Part shown: positions 20,766-31,258 of the stretch, piece after piece
Layout of the letters: each line of letters begins with the position of its first letter
Position numbering within the stretch: the stretch's first letter is position 1
Made by a program: the position numbers and the translations under genes
Notes under the pieces: generated by a model
The model's input: only the letters and a program-made list of their open reading frames with translations
What the model was told of the DNA's origin: nothing
Databases searched by the model: none
From: Stachybotrys elegans
Taxonomy: Eukaryota > Ascomycota > Sordariomycetes > Hypocreales > Stachybotryaceae
DNA length: 64,000 nucleotides
Reading direction: 5' to 3'
Assembly: GCA_020746835.1 (NCBI GenBank)
Contig: JAGPNK010000013.1
Span: 310,001 to 374,000 of the forward strand

Positions 20766-22166
20766 CTAGTCGGAGAAGTCCTGGCTCCCCTCCCGGCCAA
20801 ACGGGTGGTTAAACTTGAGCAGCCCGTTGAGCCCTCCCACCCACGGGTCATCGTCCTCGGTGCGTATCACGCAGGGCACCCCGCCGTGCCACTCCTCGCC
20901 CGGCCCCGCCCTGCCGACAAACTCGCCCTCGACGCGAATCTCCGTCCCCGGCGACACCCCCGCGCACCGCCTGCCGTCGATGCTGAGGTCCAGCTCCCGC
21001 CCGCGGTTCTTGGGGCTCATCCGCAGCGTCACCTTGGTGTCCAGCGGCAGCACCAGCGACCGGAAGCTCAGGCTGCACGGGCTGATGGACGTGATGAGCA
21101 GCGACTTGACCAGCGGGTGCACAATAGGCCCGCCCGCGCTCAGGCTGTACGCTGTCGACCCCGTCGGCGTGCTGACGAGGATCCCGTCCGCCGTCGTCTC
21201 CGTCAGGTAGTGCCCGTTTTGGTAAATGTCAATGACGGCGAGGTGAGGGTGCGAGCCGCGGTGCACGGATATCTCGTTGATGGCTCGCAGCGAGGGGGAC
21301 GTCTCCAAGGGCCCCGCGATGGGCTTGGACCCTGACTTGGCGTCATTCTCGAGCGTGTCCGACAGCTGGTGATTAATGTTGGCGCCCGAGCGGTCAAAGA
21401 TGTCGGCCTTGATGCGGTGCCGCAGCAGAACCTTGGAGGCTCGGTTCGCCCCTAGACTCTTGCCCTTGTGGCGCTGCCACTCGGGGTGTGTGGCGGTCTG
21501 CACCTCGTCCCTCGCCCCACGAGGAAAGGCGGCATCGCGGACAGCCACGTCGCTGCCACTCATGTACATTTCCCGCCATGCCTTTTTGTGCTCGGTAAAG
21601 TTCCACTCCCCGAGGAAGCCCAACGTCCCCATGCTGAAGGAGACGATGGGCGGGACGGAACCATGCAGCTTGAAGAGGCTGGCAGCGCGGAGAACGGTGC
21701 CGTCGCCGCCAAAGGTAGCCATGACGTCGATTTTGTCGGCGAGATGCAGGCCTCCATCGGAAGAGTAGATGGGGAAATCGAGATGTTGGCTGATGGAGGC
21801 GGCCACGCGCGGCTCGAAGACGAGGTTGACTTCGGGATACTCGGAGCGGATGTGGCGGGCGAACTTGACCACCGACTCCGTCACATCGGGGGCATAGAGC
21901 TTCTGGATGATGAGGAGGTTGCGGGGAGGCCGGGGCCAGTTGAGGGAAAGGAGAGAGGAGCCGGGCTTTTTGCTTTGCAGGTAGCGAGGGTGGATGCGAG
22001 ACGGCAGCTGGGCGGCGGCGAGGATATCAGCTGCTCGGAGATGGGGGGTAGATGATAGACTGCGCGAGATGAATCCGGTTGCTAGAGAGCGGCCGTAGCA
22101 TGGCCTGGGGACATGCCGCAGCGCGCGTTGCGACAAGATGCGACGGCACAGCATGATGTTGGCCAT
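20766..22166 (-). CDS. POS5: Mitochondrial NAD(H) kinase (Pos5-like), 466 aa
   Basis: Single-exon ATP-dependent NAD/NADH kinase. The N-terminal 60 residues are rich in Arg, Ser and Leu with almost no acidic residues (RRILSQRALRHVPRPCYGRSL), a mitochondrial presequence. The catalytic GGDGT is at residues 153-157, followed by the NE region NEISVHRG near 295 and the NAD-binding TGSTAYSLSAGGP near 335. Order and spacing fit the family. Of the fungal paralogues (Utr1, Yef1, Pos5), the presequence and the short N-terminus point to Pos5, which makes mitochondrial NADPH for antioxidant defence and Fe-S/arginine metabolism. A second ATG 12 nt downstream also fits. Divergent from the acyltransferase gene. 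Confidence 0.93.
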   Translation of the reverse strand: MANIMLCRRILSQRALRHVPRPCYGRSLATGFISRSLSSTPHLRAADILAAAQLPSRIHPRYLQSKKPGSSLLSLNWPRPPRNLLIIQKLYAPDVTESVVKFARHIRSEYPEVNLVFEPRVAASISQHLDFPIYSSDGGLHLADKIDVMATFGGDGTVLRAASLFKLHGSVPPIVSFSMGTLGFLGEWNFTEHKKAWREMYMSGSDVAVRDAAFPRGARDEVQTATHPEWQRHKGKSLGANRASKVLLRHRIKADIFDRSGANINHQLSDTLENDAKSGSKPIAGPLETSPSLRAINEISVHRGSHPHLAVIDIYQNGHYLTETTADGILVSTPTGSTAYSLSAGGPIVHPLVKSLLITSISPCSLSFRSLVLPLDTKVTLRMSPKNRGRELDLSIDGRRCAGVSPGTEIRVEGEFVGRAGPGEEWHGGVPCVIRTEDDDPWVGGLNGLLKFNHPFGREGSQDFSD

Positions 22167-22847
22167 TCAAAGAAATTATGGTGGACGACGTCAGTAGGCT
22201 TTATCTATCTTTATCCTTATCATCTTTATCTTACATCGGGCAGAATCCTTATCTTCACCGCCTGCCACAGTGGGGTTGTGCATGCTGCAGTTGGTATAAG
22301 CATAAATCCAAGCAGCACAAGTTACAGGATAGATTTACAAGATAAGATGGAGGATGTGCTCTTATTGATCTTCTATTTTTACTATTATCTCTTCTTTATT
22401 ACTAGTAGTTGATAAGAGATGAAGCATCACCGAACCAAACCGGGGAAGGTGGCACCAGCCTGCTGAGTCAGACAAACGGCTGCCTGATGGCTTTTGGACT
22501 TTGCCATGCAACTCTAGTCTCTTCCTACCCTGAGTGACGTATTATGACATTCTGGTTCAGTACGTTGATGGATGAAACAAGAGGATCTTTGGTGAAATGC
22601 GCAACGCTCCCCTGGCACGGACTTTGCTAACGCCCGACCCAAGCTTGCCTGGCTGACGAGTGACGAGTGACGAGTGACGACCCACCAGTCGGGTCTATTT
22701 GGCGTCGACGCAATTAATCACGAGGTCACTCCGGGACGAGCGGATTTCCTCCTCTACTCATATCGCGCAAGGCTGCCTCTGAAAAGAACGCTGTGTCACA
22801 TCGAACCTCTGCACATAGGAAACGTATCAACATCGACCAGCAACACC
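22167..22847. promoter_or_regulatory. Divergent intergenic region between NAD kinase and acyltransferase genes
   Basis: This 681-bp space must hold both promoters. Its left part is AT-rich with TTATCTTTATC-like runs (GATA-type motifs on the other strand). A four-copy TGACGAG repeat lies about 170 bp before the acyltransferase ATG. Confidence 0.5.
22654..22680. repeat. (TGACGAG)4 heptamer tandem repeat
   Basis: Three full TGACGAG copies plus TGACGA. Each copy contains TGACG, the half-site of ATF/CREB-type bZIP factors, so the repeat might act as a clustered operator for the gene starting at 22848. That is inference; it may be only a simple repeat. Confidence 0.8.
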
Positions 22848-24181
22848 ATGGCGGCAGAGACGAGGGCACCAGGCGCCTCTGAGAAACCAGGCGCTGCCAG
22901 AGCCTCGCAGCCGGGCGGCTTCCTCTCGCTGATCCGCGGGATTGCCTGGATGATATTCTTTACCGCATGTTGTCTGACGTAGGCCATCCCTTTGCATCTG
23001 GAGTAGGAGGGAGGTGCTGACGAACCAGTATCAATTTCACGCAAGTGCTGGGTACCCCGCTGTATCTCATTAGCAAGGACTGGTACTATGCCTACATGGC
23101 CATGACGAAGCGGTCGCTTGGCCTCACGCTGGCGTTCATGACGCAGATATGGTCACCTAATACCGTGCGAATCAGCGGTGATGCCTCTGTGGCGGGTGAG
23201 ATTGAGCCCACCGAGGATGGCGGCGTGCGGTTCAACTTCCCTGAGCGAACCATCCTGTTTGCGAACCACCAGGTGCGTCGAGAGAAGAGGTTAGAGATAG
23301 GTGGACTGACGGGCTAGATCGATACCGACTGGCTATATCTGTGGTGGATCGCCTACGCCAACCGGCCATCCATGCATGGCCACATCTACATCATCCTCAA
23401 GGAGACGCTCAAGTGGCTGCCCTTCCTCGGCTGGGGCATGCAGTTCTTTAGCTTCATCTTCTTGGCGCGCAAGATGGCCACGGACCGCGACCGCCTCGCC
23501 TACCGACTCAACAAGTTGAAGCGCGAGCACGTCGACCCCAGAGGCAACAAGTATATGGAGCCCATGTGGTTGCTCCTCTTCCCCGAGGGCACCAACGCCT
23601 CGTCAAACACCCGCAAGAGGTCGGTGGCCTACGCCAACAAGATGGGGCTCAAGGACCCCGATCACATGCTCCTCCCCCGCAGCACCGGCATCTATTTCTG
23701 TCTCAAGGAGCTGGAGGGCACCGTCGAGTACATCTACGACGCGACGGTCGCCTACGAAGGCATCCCGTAAGTAGTCTTTGCGAGATGCCGATGATTCTGT
23801 ACTGACGTGGGTAGCCGAGGAAAATACGGCGAGGACTTCTTCACACTTCACAAGACGTTTGTCAATGGCCGCGGTCCAAAGTCCATCAACTTTTACTGGA
23901 GGCGCTTCCGCGTCGCCGATCTGCCGCTGGATGACCAGGAAAAGTTTGACGTGTGGCTGCGCGAGCAGTGGTACATCAAGGATGCGCTGATGGATGACTA
24001 CCTGACGACGGGGCGGTTCCCGCCGATGGAGGGAAAGCTGGACTACGTGGAGACTATCGTGCGCACGAGGCAGCCATGGGAAATTCTCCAGGTGTTTACG
24101 GTGGTGGGCATCTGCAGCTTAATCTGGCACAACCTGACCAAGGCGTGGCTTACTGCTGGACGGTTGGTGGGCAAGCAATAA
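22848..24181 (+). CDS. Membrane-bound lysophospholipid acyltransferase (Cst26/PlsC-like), 396 aa
   Basis: Four exons: 22848-22978, 23029-23272, 23318-23766 and 23815-24181. Introns are 45-50 nt and the frame is kept across all joins. The acyltransferase motif I HX4D is NHQIDTDW at residues 123-130 (H124, D129), split by intron 2. Motif III FPEGT follows about 100 residues later in LLFPEGTNAS. A hydrophobic segment precedes motif I (LIRGIAWMIFFTACCL) and another lies near the C-terminus (VFTVVGICSLIWHNL), so an ER membrane protein is likely. The DTDW and WWIAY context matches yeast Cst26/Psi1 and YDR018C, which place acyl chains, notably stearoyl, on lysophosphatidylinositol or lysophosphatidate. 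Substrate here is inferred from family only. Confidence 0.92.
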
Positions 24182-25116
24182 CGAACGACTGGCAAGGTTT
24201 GCAGGGGCCCCGGTCGGAGGATAATTAACAGGATTTACGGCTCAAGAAGAATGTAACCACATGAACCGACAGGACGGGGCATGAATCTGCACATGGCGTG
24301 TGCTTCGATGCAGCCACACAACCCAACCGCATGGTGACGAATCACGGCTGCGGCGCACGACAAAAGCGGTGGCGCTCACATCACGCGGTGAGCAAGAACA
24401 CCAGCCTCGGCATCTCAAGGGCCAGCAGGACGTGCCATTGGCAGAGACAAGCCCGAGGTCATATGCGGGGGAATGGCTAGCTTCGGGGTGCCAAGAAAGG
24501 CTGTCGGACTAGTTGGCCAGCTGGGGGAGCAGAGGAGGTGGGAGAGGAGAGAGGCTGAGGAAGCTGGAAGTGGAAGAATAAGACCATGTGGCAGGAGGTG
24601 GATGAGGGCCTTGTGGTCAATATTTGGTCAGGGTGTGATGCAAGGGATATAATATGTGTCCGGATAGATGGTCGTGACTCGACCAGGGACCTATTACTGG
24701 GGAGGGCCTGGGCAAAGAGATTGGGCGGAAGGATGTAACATGCAGTTTGCCGTTGGGTTTAATGAGACAGAACTTGGCAGCGAGCACAAACCTCAAGAAT
24801 CCGGGGAAGGCGTGGAAAGGACGGAACCGCTAGACATGCCACGGGCGGCAACGACGCCCCCCCTTTCCCCATCCCCATCATATCCCCATCATGCACTCCG
24901 TAGCTTCGGTCAAGCTTGCCCGATTGAGCTCGTTCGAGGAAGCTATCGCGCTGGACCTTCTCCACGCTCGCTCTCTTCGCTGCCGTTTACCCCGCATGGA
25001 CAGAAGCGATCCCGCCCGGGTCCCTGTTGCGGGGGTGGAGAGAAAGAGGAGCTAAAAAGACGGGGGATGTGAGACCAGGGAGAGGAAAAGAAGGTAAGCA
25101 AGTGAGTGAGAGAGGC

Positions 25117-25135
25117 TGTGTGTGTGTGTGTGTGT
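25117..25135. repeat. (TG)n microsatellite
   Basis: About nine TG units in the transporter's upstream region. Confidence 0.85.
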
Positions 25136-25545
25136 CTCGGGCGAGCGGGTAGGATGGCGTGTGATGGAAATGTCTGACAGGATATGCATGGGCCTGTGTA
25201 ACACAAGGAGGTGAAATGGGGAGAGAGAGAGAGGAAAAAGTAAAGAAAAGAGGGCATGTGGTGATGATGATTGTTTTATCCCTGTACAAGCAACGCATGC
25301 ATCCAGGCTTGCATGCAGCTCGCCGCCGCTCTGACCGATCCCCGACCAATACGCGTGCTCCCTCTCTCTCTCTGTGCCCTCGCATTCCAATCCGTAGCCC
25401 GGACCTCCCCTCCACCCTCCCCTCCACCATCTCCAGAACCACCGCACCGCACACTTCTTGCTTAGTCCATTGTTTGCCTCCACACAGCCGGGGTAGTAGT
25501 TCCCTCTGTGGTGACGGGGTGCGTATCTTGCAGATCGCACATATA

Positions 25546-25613
25546 TTCCCCCCTCCTCCTTCCCCTGCCTTCCCTTCCCTCTCTCTCTCCCTCTCTCCCT
25601 CATCCCGTTTTGC
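25546..25613 (+). promoter_or_regulatory. CT-rich promoter tract of the Dal5-type transporter gene
   Basis: ATATATTC followed by about 60 nt of nearly pure C and T, ending 33 nt before the ATG at 25647. CT-rich stretches next to the transcription start are typical of expressed fungal genes. Confidence 0.5.
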
Positions 25614-25646
25614 CTCAGACTCCAAGCACATACCCAATTCTTCAAC

Positions 25647-27391
25647 ATGGCGTCTGTAGACGAGAAGGCTGCTGTTTTCTCTCAGCACGAGAGCCCGGCC
25701 GTCTCCCAGCACGAGAATGCCTCCAGGGACGCCTCCCACCTCGAGGGGGCCACGCAGGACGTCGACCACGGCCTGACGCCCGCCGAGCAGCGACACATTA
25801 TCCGCCGCATCGACAAGCGCCTCGTCGTCATGCTGGGCGCCATGTACTGCGTTTCCTTGATGGACAGGACCAACATGTCCGCGGCGGCCATCGCCGGCAT
25901 GCGGGAGGAGCTCCATCTCGTCAACAACAACAATTATGTGAGTCTTCCCCCGAACAACCTTGTCTAAAATTAAGGTTATCCGACACGTTTTTTTCTTAGC
26001 TCGTTGGAAATGGAAAGCTAACTCGATTTAGAACATCGCCAACCTCGTCTTCTTCGTCCCTTATATCCTCTTCCAACCGCCCTCGACCGTCCTGATCCGC
26101 CTCATTGGCTCGCGTATACATCTCTCCGTCATCACGCTCCTATGGGGCGCCGTCATGATTGGCATGGGATTCACCCAGAACCACGGCCAATTGACCGCCT
26201 GCCGAGCGCTGCTGGGTATCCTCGAGGCCGGCTTCTTCCCCAGCGCTGTATACTTGCTCAGCACCTGGTTCACGCGATGTTTGTAAACCACCTCCCACCA
26301 TGCATACCGCTGCTAAAACGTCTTTTAGATGAGGTCGGCAAGAGGTACTCGGTTTTCTACCTCCTCGGCTCGGTCGCCTCCGCTGCTTCGGGAATTCTCG
26401 CCTACGGTGTAAGTCTCCCGCTCGACACCCTTACACTTTGCTGATTCCTATAGCTCATGCAAATGGGCCGCCTCGATACCGATCTTACCGGCTGGCGGTG
26501 GATCTTCATCATGGAGGGAGTTCTGACCTGCGTCATTGCCCTCCTCGGCTACTGGCTGCTCGTCGACTTCCCCGACTCCAAGCGCAAGTCCTGGAGGTGG
26601 CTCAGCTCGCGCGAAACGGCTTGGATCGTCAGCCGTATCCAGCGGGATCGCGGCGACACCGTCACTCCCCCCTTTAACCTTCGAAAGTTCATTGGCGGAT
26701 CCCGAGACTGGAAGGTGTGGAGTTACGCCTTGATGTTTTGCTTCTCGACCACCCAGAGCTATGCCCTCGCCTTCACGCTGCCCATCATTCTTGTCGGCAA
26801 CCTGGGCTTTGACGTCGGCCAGGCGCAGTGCTTGGTTGCTCCCCCTTTCATCTTCTCCGCCATCACAATGTCCATCGGTGGCTGGTTTGGCGACAAGTAC
26901 AGGATGCGTGGGCCTATTGTCGTGGTCAACATGCTCCTCGCCATCATCGGCCTCTTCATCATGGCCTTTCACTCCTCCGCCGCCGTGCGATACTTTGGCA
27001 CCTTCCTGGTCACCGGAGGAGCCAATGCTAACGTACCCCTCGTCCTTACGTGGCAGGCAAACAACATCCGTGGCCAGTGGAAGCGGGCCTTTTCCAGTGC
27101 CGTGACAGTGGCTGCCGGCGGTGTTGGAGGCATCGCAGGAAGCTTGGTCTTCCGCGAACAGGATAGAATGACTGGCTACCGTCCTGGTCTGTACGCTTGC
27201 ATCACCTGCTGCGCCCTGAATATCATCATCGTGGGCATTCTGGAGATTGCCATTAAGCGAGACAATACCAAGGCAGACCGGGGCGAGAAGGTGCTTGAAC
27301 TTGACGAGGTAAGTTCTACAAGTCCTTGTTTTGATCAGTTACTCACATGCAGTAGGGAGAGACGACCAACGACTTCCGCTACACTCGCTAG
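25647..27391 (+). CDS. MFS anion:cation symporter (Dal5/allantoate permease family), 502 aa
   Basis: Five exons: 25647-25937, 26032-26278, 26329-26408, 26454-27308 and 27356-27391; total 503 codons with stop. Introns were placed by frame and splice sites; intron 2 uses the weaker donor GTTTGT so that WFTRYEVGKRYSVFYL is formed, a standard Dal5-family stretch. TM1 carries the family motif DRTNMSAAAIAG; about 12 membrane segments follow. The last tiny exon gives NDFRYTR, a usual tail of this family. An acceptor three bases earlier would end the protein at once, so TAG is taken as the acceptor. Family substrates include allantoate, ureidosuccinate, nicotinate, biotin precursors, dipeptides and other small organic anions; the one here cannot be told. 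Confidence 0.9.
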
Positions 27392-27794
27392 ATGGCGGAG
27401 GTGGAGGAAGATATTAGCACAAGTTTATCACATTACATGATTCCCAAAACGAACTTATGTAGAAATGAACATAATGCCAGCCTGTTACATGTGTCTGGTA
27501 TCCAAGCATTGACACAAGCTTGGCCCACGCGGTTGCACAATGCTGAGAGGTAGCACCCTCAGTTCCATGCCCTGATGTCGTGTCTAAACCTTCTCCCCCC
27601 CTTTAATACGTTAATGGGGTATAAGAAAACACCACAAAGAGATAAGTGTGAGACGGTATATTTGCTACTTATGCTACCACACAAGTTTCCCTATGCCATA
27701 TCACCCGTATATCACACCGATAGACAGAAGAAGCCTTATTCCGTCATCTCTTGCCAGAATCAGCTGAAGTGACAGGCTGGATCTGAAAGTACAT
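27392..27794. other. Intergenic space between convergent genes
   Basis: Holds the 3' ends of the transporter and the HNH gene. Nothing else is seen. Confidence 0.5.
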
Positions 27795-29027
27795 CTAGCC
27801 TGAATTCTCACTGGAGCTGTCGTCATCCTCGGTATGCCCGTCGCACTCCGGGGAACCACATAGAGATTGGAGCTTGACGCAATTCCACTGAATAGCCATG
27901 GCGATGTAGAACTTATAAGCGTCAATCTCATGTTGGAACTTGATCTCGTGGTACCGGCCAGAGCGGATTCGAGCGCCTGTTCTCGCATGAAAGTAGGCAA
28001 CTCCATCACTAGGGACTGGCTTCTGCTCGCCACTCTCCCACTTGGCTAGCTCATCAGCGTACTTTTGCAGATCATCCTTGAGATTTCCCGATAATTTCAG
28101 CCCCATGAGATTGATCCACCGGAAAACGAGGCCAACCACGTAGTGGTCATTCTCCTCTCTGAAATTGATGGGTTCAAAGCCACAGTATCCATGTCCCACC
28201 CAGGTCGCAAGTGTGGGAGTAAGACAGACCATATTCCATGCGCGGTCGGAAGAATGGGTGTAGCCAGGCTCACAAAGCTCACGTTCCAGGGTCTCGAAGA
28301 CCGGCTGGCCGTACAGAGTCGAGAGGGCGCCAAGGACACGCCGTGTGGCCCTGATTTCGTCCTCGGTGCTATTCCAAGACCACGGAATGATGTGAAAGGC
28401 GTCGGGAGCGGCCGAGTCTGTGACAACACACTTGTAGCCATCTCGTTTCTGGCATTCTCCCTCCTGTACTCTATATCGCCGATCGGGGCGGTCGCTATCT
28501 AGGTCGCGGTCGGCCAGCGACTGTGCAAAATCTGGGGTAAACATCAGCCATGGTTCAGGTCAGAGTCCCAAGGCACGCTTACAGTGCGAAACGAATCCCT
28601 CGACATCCTTGAATAGGGCTTCCACAGCGGCGGGACCACCGGATGGATCTCGGGCAAGATCGAGGATCTCTTGAAATTTAGTCTTGGGCATGAGCAAGGC
28701 AGTACCTATGAAAATCGGCTTTGGCTGAAGCTCGAGCTTGCTGAACATGTCGCAAATGAGGGGGATCCGATCGTTAAACTCAGAAAACATCTTCATGTTG
28801 AGCAGGTGAGTTGCTTCGCCTCGGTTAATCCCGATGGATGGTTTATCACCAACTTGCACAGTGAGGGAACTGTCGGAGCCTCCGTCGCTGACGCATTCAT
28901 CAATCTCCCGGTATATTGCCTGCTTGGCTTCCTCGATGTGCGGGCCAGAGCCTAAAAGAAGAAGTAATTCATCTGCTTGTGCTCGTAGCTCTTGCCTCTT
29001 TTGCTCCTTTTCTGGATCCAAGTCCAT
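27795..29027 (-). CDS. Fungal HNH-nuclease-family protein with altered core, 393 aa
   Basis: Two exons: 28583-29027 and 27795-28531 (donor GTAAGC, acceptor CCCAG, phase 1). The first 140 residues are helical with no known domain (MDLDPEKEQKRQELRAQADE...). The second exon holds an HNH_2-type fold: R-D-x-Y-K-CVVTD, then DAFHIIPWSW (the first His), then the Asn in RAWNMVCLTPTL. In the fungal family the next segment normally has a metal-binding His, as in LHxWWDxGYF; here it is LATWVGHGYCGF, with Ala in place of that His and Gly in place of Asp. The protein may therefore be a non-cleaving relative, unless the nearby HG histidine substitutes. An acidic Ser-rich tail closes it. Function of fungal members is unknown. 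It lies in the accessory block beside a 2EXR gene. Confidence 0.8.
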
Positions 29028-29457
29028 GTTTGCGGGTGCGTTGCCGATGAAGGGTGGATGGGCAAAAGTTGAATAAAAGTTGAATCGAGGTTGGAGAGCT
29101 TAGTGTTGTGGGAAAGTGCAGGGCAAAGTTGGAAGGTGCTGGTGTTGCGCCGACTTAATAGAAGGTAGGAGCTGCCTAGCTACCTATTACCAATCTCTCC
29201 TGGTTAAATAACTTAGGGTGCACCTACAGCACCAGAGATTTTAATTTCTTAGAAAAACAAACAGCTGATATCCCATGTTATTTAATGCCAAACCAGACAC
29301 TCTCATGACTATCTGCTTATATAAGGCATCGCCGCTTTTACTCAGGGTACATTCAGGAGCGCTCAGGCTCGGCTCAGTGTCGGCTCAGCTCTGCTCACTT
29401 GGCCTTGGCGTTTGCTCACCTATAGCTATAGCATACCTATCCACTGCGCCACACACA
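29028..29457. other. AT-rich spacer upstream of the HNH-family gene
   Basis: About 430 bp with AT-rich parts near 29180-29290. No gene seen. The right end is the 3' flank of the 2EXR gene. Confidence 0.5.
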
Positions 29458-30207
29458 TTACAAGTGAGGCCCGAAATTGTACCCTCTATCAAGGATACAG
29501 AACATGTCCCGAGAAGTTAAACCCCCCCCGGGAAAAAATGAAAAAGCTTGCAGTTCTGGAGACGGCTCGTCAGCCTCCGATGAGCCGTCTGACGCCCACC
29601 CCATCGTCCTGTCCCAAGCCCGCGATATCTCGTCAAAGTTATCCGCTCCAACTTCAGGGATGTCGACGTCTGGCCAAGGGCTGATGATCTTTGTGCGGAA
29701 TGGCGCCGGGGGGTACCCGGTGTACCAGACCTCCAGCTGAGAGATCCAATCCTGCAACAAGAGCGCCTTCTTCTTTTCCGGCCATGAGCCTGGCGTAGGA
29801 TGTATCTCCAGGTGCTCGAGAGTCGTGATGTCCCTCACAACACCACTAGTGTTCCAGAAGAAGGCCTCCGAGTCACTCGACTCAAGCGCTAGGTGCTTGA
29901 TGGGTGCATCCTTGGCACTCGACCAGATAGTAATGTCAAAGGCGGTCATGCAGACGGTATCGATGTCGTAGTTCACCATGGCGTGCGATGCTGATGATCC
30001 ACTGCAGCCGGAACGAGCCTCCTGGGTATAATTGCCTCGGAGATGCGACCTTGATTCCGCGCAGGCCTGTAGAACGGCTGGTGGGCTTGATTGCGCATGG
30101 AGGTACTTGCATTTTCCCATAAGCACGCGCCGGGGCTCCATGCTCAGTTCCCAGATGCGTTGGCGCACCTCGAGAGGCAGCCGAGAAAAAGGGCCGAATG
30201 ATGCCAT
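29458..30207 (-). CDS. 2EXR domain protein, 249 aa
   Basis: Single-exon protein. The N-terminus has the 2EXR signature, F-x-P-F-S-R-LPLEVRQRIWELSMEPRRVL at residues 4-29, an F-box-like start found in large fungal families. After that come VLQACAESR (residues about 45-53), a usual second element, and a core with VNYDIDTV and LEHLEI. There is no signal peptide or membrane segment. The molecular function of 2EXR proteins is not established; the likeness to F-box suggests adaptor roles. The gene family varies greatly in copy number between fungi, which fits the accessory setting here. A Glu-rich patch and DEPSPEL-like segment near the C-terminus are probably disordered. Confidence 0.85.
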   Translation of the reverse strand: MASFGPFSRLPLEVRQRIWELSMEPRRVLMGKCKYLHAQSSPPAVLQACAESRSHLRGNYTQEARSGCSGSSASHAMVNYDIDTVCMTAFDITIWSSAKDAPIKHLALESSDSEAFFWNTSGVVRDITTLEHLEIHPTPGSWPEKKKALLLQDWISQLEVWYTGYPPAPFRTKIISPWPDVDIPEVGADNFDEISRAWDRTMGWASDGSSEADEPSPELQAFSFFPGGGLTSRDMFCILDRGYNFGPHL

Positions 30208-31258
30208 TGCAATTGTCTGTCAACCTAGAGAGACCGAAGTGACAAGAGACAAGAATAGATGTCTGGTTGAGTGGATATTCGGTAATGTACATTGAATGTA
30301 ATTGAAGCAAGGAGATAAAGGGACACAAAAGAATTCAACCGACTACTACAATATGTATATATCCGTTTTTAGATGTGGATCAGTTACTGTTGGTTTAACA
30401 GGGGTTATCATAGAAACGGAAGGCAGAGAGCCAGGTCTGTTTTAGGAAGTAGTAAACATGTATAGCGTAAAGAGATGCCTTTAAATATTGGGCTAGGTAA
30501 GTGGGAGATTTGGCAATTTGGGCTTACGAGAAATGGCGGTACATTCATATAGAGGTACTAGTAGTTATTAAGAGTAGTGAGGGCTGTTGAACCTGGCCTG
30601 GAGGAGGAAGGCCCATGCGATAGTCACTTGGTAAAGGCCAATTAAATATGGCATGCTCCACTACTCACTCTCCTTTCTGTTGGGAAGCATGCTTCACCCC
30701 TAGCGTTATTGAGGCAGCGTTAGGCAACAAGCCGGTGCTCTGCCTGGCAAGATGACCCACGGGACTCCAATGACCTAGCCTTGGAAGCCAGGCCAGGACC
30801 TCGATACCCACATCCACCTTTCCAATATACACAGCCCTGCTAGAGCTGTAATACTGCACCGTGTAGACCAGACGAGCAAAGGATATAACCCCAATAACAA
30901 AGTCCTAGCCCTTCATCCGGCTTCAAACAAGCACGTCAAGCTCATATTTCAAGTGAATATGGCTATTGTTATCAAGCATTCCTTCTGTTAGGTCTGCAAA
31001 GCAAACTCCAGCCATTCACGCAACTCCAAGCAATATGTCAATGGCAGGTGACAAACAGCGAATGCCCTGCAGAATGGGGGCACCAGCCGGGAAGACCATC
31101 ACTCCCCACCAGCCCCACCACCTTTTCAACGACATCAAACTCCAAGAGAAGGATACGAAACTGACGTGGACTATATTCTTCGAATGCGCCAGCAAGATAT
31201 TTTGCACAACGTATACATATCTAGTTCGTCACCTCCAGCAATACTCCTACCATAACCA
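30208..31258. other. AT-rich intergenic DNA, possible RIP decay
   Basis: About 1.05 kb. The left half (30300-30600) is AT-rich with many TA steps and no open frame of interest, as in RIP-mutated spacers. No gene is called. Confidence 0.45.

Larger units (their letters stand above)
24182..25646. other. Intergenic DNA with CT/GA-rich promoter
   Basis: About 1.46 kb, no convincing gene. A TG repeat lies at 25117-25135, and the last 300 bp are strongly pyrimidine-rich on the plus strand, leading into the transporter ATG. Confidence 0.55.
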
